In this document: positions 1 to 6,036 of the stretch, piece by piece
Layout of the letters: every line of letters begins with the position of its first letter
Numbering within the stretch: the first letter of the stretch is position 1
NCBI GenBank assembly: GCA_018609965.1
Contig: JAHENP010000065.1
Coordinates: 1 to 11,956 of the forward strand
Direction: 5' to 3'
DNA length: 11,956 nt
Origin: Haloferacaceae archaeon
GTDB taxonomy: Archaea; Halobacteriota; Halobacteria; Halobacteriales; Haloferacaceae
The notes under the pieces: model-generated
Database searches by the model: none
Told to the model about the DNA's origin: nothing
The model's input: the letters and a program-made list of their open reading frames with translations, nothing else
Program-made: the position numbers and the translations under genes

Positions 1-107
1 CGTTCGACGTCCGGCGCGTCTGCGTTGGTCAGGTACACGGTCCCGTCCGTCTCGGCGAACAGGTCCGCGAGCGTCTCCTCTGGCCCGTCTGGCACGAACT
101 CGCTCAT
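1..107 (-). CDS. Partial hypothetical protein (N-terminus only)
   Basis: This is the 5' end of a minus-strand gene that runs off the left edge of the window. It starts at an ATG (105-107), and about 35 codons are visible, beginning MSEFVPDGPEETLADLF. The composition is acidic with haloarchaeal GC-rich third positions, which supports coding. A TATA-like box lies about 30 bases upstream on the same strand. No motif is visible in this short piece, so no function is proposed. The start and strand are fairly secure; the identity is unknown. Confidence 0.6.
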   Translation of the reverse strand, partial: MSEFVPDGPEETLADLFAETDGTVYLTNADAPDVE

Positions 108-134
108 CTGTGTTCCTGACCTACGCGTTGGCCT

Positions 135-145
135 CACTTAATACC
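135..145 (-). promoter_or_regulatory. TATA-like box for the left-edge gene
   Basis: Read on the minus strand this is GGTATTAAGTG, centred about 33 bases before the ATG at 107. Archaeal transcription usually starts about 25-27 bases after the box, so the leader would be only a few bases long. This is inferred from spacing alone. Confidence 0.4.
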
Positions 146-172
146 ACCGGCTAGCAATAGTAATAATTCGTA

Positions 173-202
173 AACCAAGGTGGCTACAAAATTGAACCAA
201 GG
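173..202. repeat. Direct repeat AACCAAGG, two copies, possible operator
   Basis: AACCAAGG occurs at 173-180 and 195-202. The copies are 22 bases apart start to start, about two helical turns, so both would face the same side of the DNA. They lie in the AT-rich 148-base gap between divergent genes and just upstream of the TATA-like box of the 67-residue protein. A regulator-binding role is inference. Apart from this repeat and the two promoters nothing else was recognised in the gap. Confidence 0.35.
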
Positions 203-222
203 AATTAATGGGGAATGGCGGA

Positions 223-231
223 AGATACAAG
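223..231 (+). promoter_or_regulatory. Weak TATA-like box for the small membrane protein gene
   Basis: The sequence AGATACAAG is centred about 28 bases before the ATG at 256, the spacing expected for a leaderless haloarchaeal transcript. No Shine-Dalgarno-like sequence is obvious before the ATG, which fits leaderless translation. The box is a poor match, so confidence is modest. Confidence 0.35.
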
Positions 232-255
232 TCATAGGCACTGCACTGTGAGAAC

Positions 256-459
256 ATGCCACAAGACGGAGTCAGAGAGGTCGTCTCGTCAGCAGTCGGG
301 GCACTGCTGGCGCGACCACGAATCGCAATGTTGCTGGTGATGCTCGTTCTGTTCGTCGCCGTTCAGGGTGGGGCCGCGGCACTGGATCTCGGTGGCGGGG
401 AGTGTACCGAGTTCTGCTTCAGTACTGACGGTGAATCGACAAGCGAGACAGGACCATAA
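256..459 (+). CDS. Small single-span membrane protein, 67 residues
   Basis: The product has a short polar N-terminus, one strongly hydrophobic segment at about residues 23-42 (IAMLLVMLVLFVAVQGGAAA), and a short acidic tail. The tail contains two cysteines in a CTEFC motif and ends in TGP. An Arg-Pro-Arg just before the hydrophobic stretch suggests a cytoplasmic N-terminus, with the tail outside (inference). The general pattern, a Pro-Arg followed by one membrane span and a terminal GP, recalls a family of short haloarchaeal proteins that I remember only loosely as DUF7503. A weak TATA box sits about 28 bases upstream, implying leaderless translation. The gene runs tail-to-tail toward the CHAT-domain gene with only 18 bases between stop codons, so a shared promoter is impossible, but a functional link such as substrate or partner is conceivable. 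Function unknown. Confidence 0.65.
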   Translation: MPQDGVREVVSSAVGALLARPRIAMLLVMLVLFVAVQGGAAALDLGGGECTEFCFSTDGESTSETGP

Positions 460-480
460 TATTTTATTAAAATACTATTA
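457..480. terminator. AT-rich bidirectional terminator region between convergent genes
   Basis: The gap between the two stop codons is almost pure A/T and contains the dyad ATTTTATTAAAAT (461-473), flanked by TAATA (457-461) and TATTA (476-480) as outer arms. It supplies T-runs on both strands. Archaeal termination is mainly driven by T-rich tracts, so this is a reasonable terminator for both convergent genes. Confidence 0.5.
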
Positions 481-2790
481 TAATTTTAGATCCTCAATCA
501 GACTGTCTGTCCACGCTAATTCGTTATTATATATAACTAGACCATGATGGACGGAAAAGTAGTCAATCAGTTCCTGTTCAGTGAGCTCGTACTGTCTGTT
601 TGTTCCCCACAAATGTCGTAACTCCGCGTCCTCGTCCAAATTTGTTTGAATACACCCCCCAGTTGTCCGAGGTGAGCTCTGTTCAACCAACACTGAGTAC
701 GTCCCGTCGTCGTTCTCCGAGAGGAACAACGCCTCCGGGACGATCGAGTCGTTCTGCGTCACAACGTGCGTCCCGTCGCCGACGACGGCGTAGTCCTTCG
801 GCGTCATCAGTTGGCCGCGGGTGTAGTCGAGTGCGCGCTCGATGCAGAACCCGTTCATGATGAGCCGGGCGAACGCCACCCCGACTTTGACGGCGTCGTC
901 GTTGGTGACACTCTCGAAGGTGACGCCGCCGCCGACACTCCCCTTCTCGACGAGCGCCCGGCCCTCCGGGAACGAGCCACAGGCGTTGAGGAAGAACGTC
1001 TGGGCGTTCGACTCCCGGATCGTGTCCGCAGAGAAGAACCCGTTCGAACACTCCAGCCCCTGTTCGTCGCGGTGGCCGATGAAGTGGACCAGGTCGTTGC
1101 GGCGTTCGAACGTCCGGGCCAACTCCGCGGTGGAGACGTTTTCCTTGATCGTCAGGTCGATGTTGAGATCCTCCGCCCGCCGCTCGTAGTGGGCGCTGAT
1201 CTCGGCCGTCTCGTCGCGCATGTCCGCCCCGTCGACGTCCGAGATGTCGAAGCTCCCACGCCGGTCGTCGTTGACCACTGCGACGACCGACAGCTCCGAG
1301 TCGGGCTCGTCGAGATACTTCTGGCGGTTCTCGTAGGCCGCGGGCAACGCTTTGAACACGTCGATTGGCACCTTCTCCGCGAGCCAGCCGTGTGACCGCC
1401 CCGGCCCGAGCGTCGGCTTCACCAGGTCGACGTTGGAGATCTCTCGGGCGACACGCAGTGTCTCGTCGCTGCCGTCCACGCGTGGGTGGTCTGTCGGCGC
1501 CGGTTCGTCTGTCGGCGCCGGTTCGTCTGCCGCGGTCGGGTCGTCCGTCGCCGCCGGCTCTGCGTCCGCGCCGGCGTCGGACCCGCCCACCCCGGCGAAC
1601 CCGTCGTCGGCGTGCCAGACGTTCTCCCGGTCGACATCGTAGCCGTCGGCGACGGTGAGCCGGAGCCACTCCTTTTTCGGCAACGGCTCCGACGCCGGCG
1701 AGAACAGGTGTGGGACGTTCGCGATCAGGTGTGGCAGCGTCCGCACCGTCTCGTAGGTCGGCGCGACGTGCATCGTCAGGTGCCACTCCGGGAACGCGTC
1801 CGCGACGGCGTCGTACGGCAGATCCAGATACCGGTCGACCCGCTCGGCCAACGGCGCCTCGTACAACGCCTGCGTGTCCAGTTCGAGTTCGTCGGCGACC
1901 ACCGACACGGAGAGATCCCCGCCGTGTGGGCCGGCGGTGCGGGCCAGACAGTCGAGGTAGAACGTCCGGCGGAGCAACGCCGCTGTCTCCTCCTGGTAGC
2001 TCCGCCCCCGCCCGAGCGTGACGATCCGTCCAGCGACATTGAGGTGTGGCTCCGCCCCCGGCGCGGTCCGCACCTCCGCGCCGAGATAGTGGGCCAACGA
2101 CGCGCCCGTGGTGAGGTAGGTGAGATCCGGCGGGACGACCAGCTCGATCTCGGTGTCTGGGCGTTGCTCGCGGATCGACCGCGGGACGTGTGTGGTCTCG
2201 CCGAACTCGACGTACGGCGGTTGTTCGCGCAGCGTCGGCCAGGTCCGGTCCGGCGAGGTGGTGTCGGCGCCGACCGCGAGCGCGGACAGCCCGGTCGCCA
2301 CCCCCTCGGGAGTGCGTGTCACCGTGACCCGTTCCTCCGGGACGCCGACACGGCTCTCGAACCCCATCGACACCGGCTGTCGATCCGAAAACTCGATCCG
2401 AACGCCGTCAGAACCGTCCCGACGGAGCGTCGCCGGCCCCTCCAACCGGACGAACACCCGGACGTTTGCGTCGACCCGGATCAGGTACGGCGCCGCGTCG
2501 AGTTCGAGCACGTCGCTCCCGCTCCCGAAACTCGTCTGTCCGACCCCGTTGAGCGGGATCGCGACAAGGTGGACCGGCGGGAATCCGAGCGCCGCCGCGG
2601 TGCCGGCCAACGACAACGCCGGGTCGTCCGGCCCGGTGTCCTGATCGGCCAACGCTCCAGCGACCGGCAGTGGCGTGTCCCCGCCGCCCCACTCCGTCGT
2701 CGCTACGCTCACAGTGTTCTTTGCGGCGTCGATCACTTGGAAGCCACCGGCGGTCCACTGGATTCGCACGGTTGTGCCGTACGTCCCCAC
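478..2790 (-). CDS. CHAT-domain (caspase-like cysteine protease) protein, 770 residues
   Basis: The C-terminal part carries the hallmarks of CHAT peptidases, which belong to the caspase/gingipain clan: a His motif HFIGH (His573 the likely catalytic one) and, after one strand, FFLNACGS with Cys604 as the likely nucleophile. A GGGVTFESV strand and an alpha-helical segment follow, as usual in CHAT folds. Residues 1-400 form a large, mostly beta-predicted region of unknown type. Residues 400-440 are an acidic Pro/Thr/Asp linker with an exact six-residue tandem repeat (DEPAPT twice). About 100 residues after the CHAT core form another domain with markedly more A/T-rich codons. No signal peptide or membrane span is visible, so it should be cytoplasmic. 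The listed start is GTG at 2790; a second GTG at 2769 (MRIQWTAGG...) fits the upstream A/T-rich box better. The substrate is unknown. CHAT proteins elsewhere act in cell-suicide and CRISPR-linked proteolysis, but no sensor or partner gene is evident here beyond the facing membrane protein. Confidence 0.8.
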   Translation of the reverse strand: MGTYGTTVRIQWTAGGFQVIDAAKNTVSVATTEWGGGDTPLPVAGALADQDTGPDDPALSLAGTAAALGFPPVHLVAIPLNGVGQTSFGSGSDVLELDAAPYLIRVDANVRVFVRLEGPATLRRDGSDGVRIEFSDRQPVSMGFESRVGVPEERVTVTRTPEGVATGLSALAVGADTTSPDRTWPTLREQPPYVEFGETTHVPRSIREQRPDTEIELVVPPDLTYLTTGASLAHYLGAEVRTAPGAEPHLNVAGRIVTLGRGRSYQEETAALLRRTFYLDCLARTAGPHGGDLSVSVVADELELDTQALYEAPLAERVDRYLDLPYDAVADAFPEWHLTMHVAPTYETVRTLPHLIANVPHLFSPASEPLPKKEWLRLTVADGYDVDRENVWHADDGFAGVGGSDAGADAEPAATDDPTAADEPAPTDEPAPTDHPRVDGSDETLRVAREISNVDLVKPTLGPGRSHGWLAEKVPIDVFKALPAAYENRQKYLDEPDSELSVVAVVNDDRRGSFDISDVDGADMRDETAEISAHYERRAEDLNIDLTIKENVSTAELARTFERRNDLVHFIGHRDEQGLECSNGFFSADTIRESNAQTFFLNACGSFPEGRALVEKGSVGGGVTFESVTNDDAVKVGVAFARLIMNGFCIERALDYTRGQLMTPKDYAVVGDGTHVVTQNDSIVPEALFLSENDDGTYSVLVEQSSPRTTGGCIQTNLDEDAELRHLWGTNRQYELTEQELIDYFSVHHGLVIYNNELAWTDSLIEDLKL
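1492..1527 (-). repeat. 18-base in-frame tandem repeat in the CHAT gene linker
   Basis: An 18-base unit (plus strand TGTCGGCGCCGGTTCGTC) occurs twice back to back with no mismatch. It encodes six residues per copy (DEPAPT, read on the minus strand) inside the acidic linker that separates the N-terminal region from the CHAT domain. Exact copies point to recent slippage. The length would vary by whole codons without breaking the reading frame. Confidence 0.8.
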
Positions 2791-2798
2791 GGGCTTCT

Positions 2799-2807
2799 AC
2801 TTTTGTC
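2799..2807 (-). promoter_or_regulatory. Possible TATA-like box for the CHAT gene
   Basis: On the minus strand this reads GACAAAAGT, the only A/T-rich stretch in the 127-base gap between the divergent CHAT gene and truA. It is only about 13 bases from the GTG at 2790 but about 34 from the GTG at 2769. If it is the promoter, the second start is the likelier one. No clear box was found for truA in the same gap. Confidence 0.25.
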
Positions 2808-2917
2808 TTGACCCTTCGCTCTCAATCGTGATACTGACCCGGCGACGGTGTGGGACGCACGTCTCCTCGGCTGGCGGCTCCGTAACCCCGAAGCCGACGG
2901 CGGCCACAGTGGTGAAC

Positions 2918-3742
2918 ATGCGGGCCTACCGGATCGCCTACGACGGCCGGCCGTTCCACGGGTTCCAACGACAGCCGAGCGTGCCGACGGTTGCGGACGC
3001 GACTCTGGACGCGCTCGTCGCGCTCGATCTGTTGGCGGACACCGACGGCCGGAGCCGTCCGACGCCGCCGGGGTACGCCGCCGCGGGCCGAACGGACGCG
3101 GGTGTCTCTGCGCTCGCCCAGACGGTGGCGTTCGAGGCCCCCGACTGGCTCTCTCCGCGGGCGTTGAACGCCCACCTCCCGGACGCCGTCCGAGCGTGGG
3201 CCGCCGCCGACGTGTCCGATGGGTTCCACGCAACCCACGACGCGGCGCGCCGGGCGTACGTCTACCACCTCCCCGTCTCCGACGCGGACGCCGACCGGGC
3301 ACGCGAGGCCGCCGCCCGACTCTCCGGCCGGCACGACTTCCACAACCTCACGCCGGACGAGACCGGCACCGAGCGGACCCTCGACTGCACGGTCGAGCCG
3401 GACGGGGCGACCCTCCGCGTCCGGGTCGCCGCAGGTGGGTTCCCGCGACAGCTGGTCAGACGACTCGTGACCGTGATCCGCAGCGTCGCGACCGGAACTG
3501 GAGTCGACCGGATCGACCGCCTGCTGTCGCCGCCCCCGGTCACTGGCCCCGACGGGGTCCGACCGGCTCCGCCGGAGCCGTTGGTGCTCACGACTGTCGA
3601 CTACCCGGGGGTCGAATTCGTCCGCGAGCCGGCAGCCGTCGCCGCGGTTCGTGATACGTTCGGCCGCCAACGCCGCCGTGGGCTCGCGGCCGCGCGGGTC
3701 GCCGAGACGGTGCTTGACGGTGTCGACGGCGGGAGCGTGTGA
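2918..3742 (+). CDS. truA: tRNA pseudouridine synthase A (TruA), archaeal type, 274 residues
   Basis: TruA isomerises uridines to pseudouridine in the anticodon arm of tRNAs (positions 38-40 in bacteria). The protein opens MRAYRIAYDGRPFHGFQRQP, the usual TruA first strand and FxGxQ motif, and carries the catalytic motif AAGRTDAGVSA with Asp60 as the nucleophile. FHATHDAARRAYVYHL and later DFHNLT and FPRQLVRRLV match the family's second half, so both halves of the pseudo-symmetric fold are present. The length of 274 is normal. ATG 2918 is chosen because the conserved region begins immediately; the preceding in-frame GTG codons (2909, 2912) would add only two or three residues. The gene is divergent from the CHAT gene and has no operon partner. 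It acts in the cytoplasm. Confidence 0.93.
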   Translation: MRAYRIAYDGRPFHGFQRQPSVPTVADATLDALVALDLLADTDGRSRPTPPGYAAAGRTDAGVSALAQTVAFEAPDWLSPRALNAHLPDAVRAWAAADVSDGFHATHDAARRAYVYHLPVSDADADRAREAAARLSGRHDFHNLTPDETGTERTLDCTVEPDGATLRVRVAAGGFPRQLVRRLVTVIRSVATGTGVDRIDRLLSPPPVTGPDGVRPAPPEPLVLTTVDYPGVEFVREPAAVAAVRDTFGRQRRRGLAAARVAETVLDGVDGGSV

Positions 3743-3834
3743 GGGCAGGAAACACACTCGACGACAGCGTGACCCGCCTGCCAGCCGAGATACACACCCA
3801 CGTAGTTGAAGTAACCCTACTCGTACTGTTGAAT

Positions 3835-4325
3835 ATGAGCTACTTCACCGACCCGGACGGGTTCTTCCCACAGCGCGCAGACGACCCCGACTGGCTGGTG
3901 CCAACCCTGTTGGTCGTGTCGGCGGGCATCCTCCCGGCGGTCGGCTCCTGGGACTCGGTCCAACAACTCACCCCGTCGGATGCCGGGGCGTTCGCGTCCG
4001 CCACGGCCGCCATCGGCGCGGCGGGCGCGTTGGTCGGGGTCACTCTCGTCTGGGTCGTCGGTGCGGCGGTGTTCCACGGTGTCTCGGCGGTGTTCGACGG
4101 CGAGGGGTCGTTCTGGCGGACGCTGTGGCTCACCGGCTGGGGGTACGTGCCGGCGGTGTTGTCCGGCGGCGCGACGATGATGGCGTTCGTTCTCGCGGCC
4201 GACGCCGTCCCCGCCGCCGAGACCGCACAACAGTTCGTCGAGGTCAACCAACAGCTCCAACAACACCAGTACATCCAGTGGGCGACGTACTTCGGCATCG
4301 TCATGTCGCTGTGGCAGGCCGTTAT
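3835..4325 (+). pseudogene. Yip1-like membrane protein gene, 5' part (split by insertion element)
   Basis: The first 163 codons plus two bases encode a protein beginning MSYFTDPDGFFPQ, with hydrophobic segments at about residues 20-37, 60-82, 100-121 and 148-163. This layout is typical of the haloarchaeal Yip1-domain (multi-span, function poorly known) proteins. The reading frame then enters the left end of the insertion element and continues as nonsense to a stop at 4702-4704, so a read-through product would be a 289-residue chimera lacking the last span. Adding the piece at 5907-6018 gives 603 bases, exactly 201 codons including the stop, with a sensible junction (WQAVI-WTFGVRH). The gene was therefore intact until the insertion. 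No clear promoter was seen in 3743-3834. Confidence 0.8.
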
Positions 4326-4345
4326 AAAACTCAAGGAGAATACCC

Positions 4346-4400
4346 GCGCCTTTAGGCGTCGTCACGCGGAGCGTGACTGCCCGCCAGACGCAGTCTGGCG
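4346..4400 (+). repeat. Left-end hairpin cluster of the insertion element
   Basis: Three hairpins follow one another within 55 bases. The first is CGCC-TTTA-GGCG (4347-4358, with a G-T closing pair). The second is GTCACGC-GGA-GCGTGAC (4361-4377, seven perfect pairs). The third is CGCCAGAC-GCA-GTCTGGCG (4382-4400, eight perfect pairs). The first resembles the right-end hairpin and is the likely TnpA recognition structure. The other two go beyond what transposition normally needs and could block read-through transcription from the host gene into tnpB (inference). Confidence 0.7.
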
Positions 4401-4493
4401 ACGCGGGATGAATCCGACAACGGCTCCACAACCCACCGCCGATGGTAAGGCCGGATATTCCACCGCTCAAGCACCAAGCTTTACAAACGAAGC

Positions 4494-4510
4494 GAGTATA
4501 AGGGATTATA
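4494..4510 (+). promoter_or_regulatory. tnpB promoter: TATA box with overlapping dyad
   Basis: GAGTATAAGG places a good TATA box about 26 bases before the tnpB ATG, giving an essentially leaderless message. The box is one arm of a perfect inverted repeat TATAA-GGGA-TTATA (4497-4510), which could be an operator or simply chance in A/T-rich DNA. A purine-rich CGAAGCGA immediately before it may serve as the BRE. Confidence 0.55.
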
Positions 4511-4523
4511 CAGACGTTTCACG

Positions 4524-5843
4524 ATGCTGGAAGTTCACCGCACCCATCGAGCGAAAATCCACAACCACAGTCAGGTCGCGGAGTCGCTCGACCGACACGG
4601 GTGGAGTGCCAGCAAGCTCTGGAACGTCGCTAACCATCACTCCCGCGAAGTGTGGGAAAAGACGGGCGAGATTCCTGACCACGGAGACCTCAAAGACGAG
4701 TTGAAGACGCATCCAAAGTACAAGGGGCTGCACAGTCAGTCCAGTCAGCGGGTTCTGGAAGAACTCGCTGAAGCCTTCAACTCGTGGTACTCCAGTGATG
4801 ATGACAGGGACAATCCGCCCGGCTACCGCAAACATAATTACTACGACCAACAGGGTCGCCGCGTCCATGAAGAACACCCGCGTTCCACCGTGACGTGGAA
4901 ACAGAACGGTATCCGTCACGACACCAAGAACAACCGCGTCAGGCTTTCCAAAGGCGCGAATCACAAGGAACACCCCCGAGCGCGGGAATACATCCTTGTC
5001 GAATACGAGACACGCCCCGGAGCCACGGTCGAGAACCTGCAACAAGTCCGTGCTGTCTACGACCAGCAGAACGAGCGGTGGGAACTCCATCTCGTCTGCA
5101 ACGGCGAGATTGAGACGCCCGACGCTCCCGGTAACGAGACAGCAGGTGTTGACCTCGGCGTCAGCAACTTCGCCGCCGTCGCCTACAGCACTACCGACGC
5201 CGACCTGTACCCCGGTAACCGCCTGAAGCAAGACGGGTACTACTTCCCGAAAGAGATTGCCAAGTGCGACGACAGCGGTGGTGAACAGGCCACACGTCTC
5301 CACACGAAGTGGTCAGAACGCCGCACTCACTTCTTCCACTCCTTAGCGAAACACATCGTCCAGCGGTGTGTTGAGAAGGGCGTTGGCCGCATCAACGTCG
5401 GAAAGTTGGAAGGCGTGCGTGAGGACGGAAACGGTGAGTCGAAAAATTGGGGTCGGCACGGCAACCTTGACTTGCATGGGTGGGCGTTCGACCGCTTCAC
5501 CAACATCCTCGAATACAAGGCGAAGGTTGGGGGTATCGAGGTCGTGGAAGTGTCCGAACGGGACACGAGTAGAACGTGTTGCGTGTGCGGGAGAGAAGAC
5601 GACAGTCAGCGTGTCGAACGCGGCTTGTATGCCTGTGAATCGTGTGATGCAGCGTTCAACGCTGACGTGAATGGGGCGGAGAACATCCGTCTCGACATCA
5701 ACAATACAGAAAGTAACTCCGAGTCTGCGTCCAGTTTGGGCGGGGATAGGAGTACCGGCTGGTTGGCACAGCCCGGAGTCTACCTGTACGACCTCTCCTG
5801 CGGATTCCAACCGCAACGAGAGGTGGTAGACTGCAAACCCTAA
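4524..5843 (+). CDS. tnpB: TnpB, RNA-guided RuvC nuclease of the IS1341-type element, 439 residues
   Basis: TnpB proteins are guide-RNA-directed DNA nucleases that help IS200/IS605 elements persist at their donor site, and are related to Cas12. The three RuvC acidic residues are all present: Asp210 in AGVDLGVSN, Glu296 in GKLEGV, and Asp381 in FNADVNGAENI. The zinc finger is intact, with Cys352/Cys355 (TCCVCG) and Cys371/Cys374 (CESC). The N-terminal region (MLEVHRTHRAKIHNHSQ..., SKLWNVANHHSREVW) matches the haloarchaeal type. Length and active site suggest a functional enzyme. The ATG fits the TATA box 26 bases upstream. Codons are visibly less GC-rich than in neighbouring genes (many AAA, AAC and ACT), in keeping with acquired DNA. 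The 3' end and following bases probably also encode the guide RNA. No tnpA lies beside it. Confidence 0.93.
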   Translation: MLEVHRTHRAKIHNHSQVAESLDRHGWSASKLWNVANHHSREVWEKTGEIPDHGDLKDELKTHPKYKGLHSQSSQRVLEELAEAFNSWYSSDDDRDNPPGYRKHNYYDQQGRRVHEEHPRSTVTWKQNGIRHDTKNNRVRLSKGANHKEHPRAREYILVEYETRPGATVENLQQVRAVYDQQNERWELHLVCNGEIETPDAPGNETAGVDLGVSNFAAVAYSTTDADLYPGNRLKQDGYYFPKEIAKCDDSGGEQATRLHTKWSERRTHFFHSLAKHIVQRCVEKGVGRINVGKLEGVREDGNGESKNWGRHGNLDLHGWAFDRFTNILEYKAKVGGIEVVEVSERDTSRTCCVCGREDDSQRVERGLYACESCDAAFNADVNGAENIRLDINNTESNSESASSLGGDRSTGWLAQPGVYLYDLSCGFQPQREVVDCKP

Positions 5844-5844
5844 T

Positions 5845-5922
5845 ATCCCAACTCAGCGGCGCGGTGCCGTGGGATTCCTCCGCCTTCAGGCGGAGGAGGA
5901 TGTCAACTGGACGTTCGGGGTC
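5845..5922 (+). ncRNA. Probable omega (reRNA) 3' scaffold plus guide of TnpB
   Basis: Directly after the tnpB stop, two stems can be drawn. One is ATCCCA (5845-5850) with TGGGAT (5870-5875), enclosing a small hairpin CGGC-GCGGT-GCCG (5857-5869). The other is the strong hairpin at 5876-5897. In characterised elements the scaffold ends at the right end and the guide is the next 16 or so bases outside it, here 5907-5922 (CTGGACGTTCGGGGTC), which lie in the interrupted Yip1-like gene. The RNA's 5' end probably lies inside tnpB and cannot be placed. Overlapping sense transcripts at tnpB 3' ends are known in Halobacterium. Structure is seen; RNA production is inferred. Confidence 0.6.
5876..5897 (+). 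repeat. Right-end hairpin of the insertion element
   Basis: CCTCCGCC-TTCA-GGCGGAGG forms eight perfect pairs plus an outer T-A pair, nine bases before the element's right boundary. It doubles as the likely TnpA recognition hairpin and the last stem of the guide RNA scaffold. Its core and loop mirror the left-end hairpin at 4347-4358. Confidence 0.8.
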
Positions 5923-6018
5923 CGACACGCTCGCGGGCTGGAACTCACACAGGCGGCAATCGCCGTCTCGCCGGTCGTCCTGTTCAACGTCGGCGGGACG
6001 CTCTTCGGTGTCGTGTAG
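5907..6018 (+). pseudogene. Yip1-like membrane protein gene, 3' part
   Basis: After the element the frame reads WTFGVRHARGLELTQAAIAV then a hydrophobic stretch ending in TLFGVV and a TAG stop (6016-6018). This is the last membrane span and C-terminus of the Yip1-like protein whose first 163 codons lie at 3835-4325. It has no start codon or promoter of its own. The fragment has no frameshift or stop, which suggests the insertion is recent. It runs tail-to-tail with the PfkB gene, 18 bases apart. Confidence 0.8.
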
Positions 6019-6036
6019 CTCTCGACTCCTCACTCG

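Larger units (their letters stand above)
4326..5906 (+). mobile_element. IS1341-type element (IS200/IS605 superfamily, tnpB only)
   Basis: The element is about 1,581 bases and carries one full-length tnpB with no tnpA. It has no terminal inverted repeats and no target duplication, as expected for this superfamily. Instead it has a subterminal hairpin near each end with similar core and loop (CGCC-TTTA-GGCG on the left, CCGCC-TTCA-GGCGG on the right). The right end reads GGATGTCAA, and its last four bases TCAA match the right cleavage site known for IS608. The boundaries are set by restoring the Yip1 reading frame and may be off by one or two bases in step at both ends. The left flank ends GTTAT, so the target/TAM would be TTAT-like. 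Movement would need a TnpA supplied elsewhere in the genome. Confidence 0.85.

Noticed and set aside
256..459. Reading the 67-residue protein as a bacterial-type gasdermin or toxin
   Set aside because: It is far too short for a gasdermin and has no toxin signature; only a single membrane span is supported.
1486..2811. Plus-strand open frame of 441 codons across the CHAT gene
   Set aside because: Arg-rich antisense shadow; the minus-strand frame has domain motifs and an acidic haloarchaeal composition.
2822..3757. Minus-strand open frame of 311 codons across truA
   Set aside because: Antisense shadow of a well-recognised enzyme gene; basic composition and no motif.
4326..4704. Extension of the Yip1-like frame into the insertion element as a real C-terminus
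   Set aside because: The sequence after codon 163 is element DNA and overlaps tnpB in another frame. The true C-terminus is found beyond the element.
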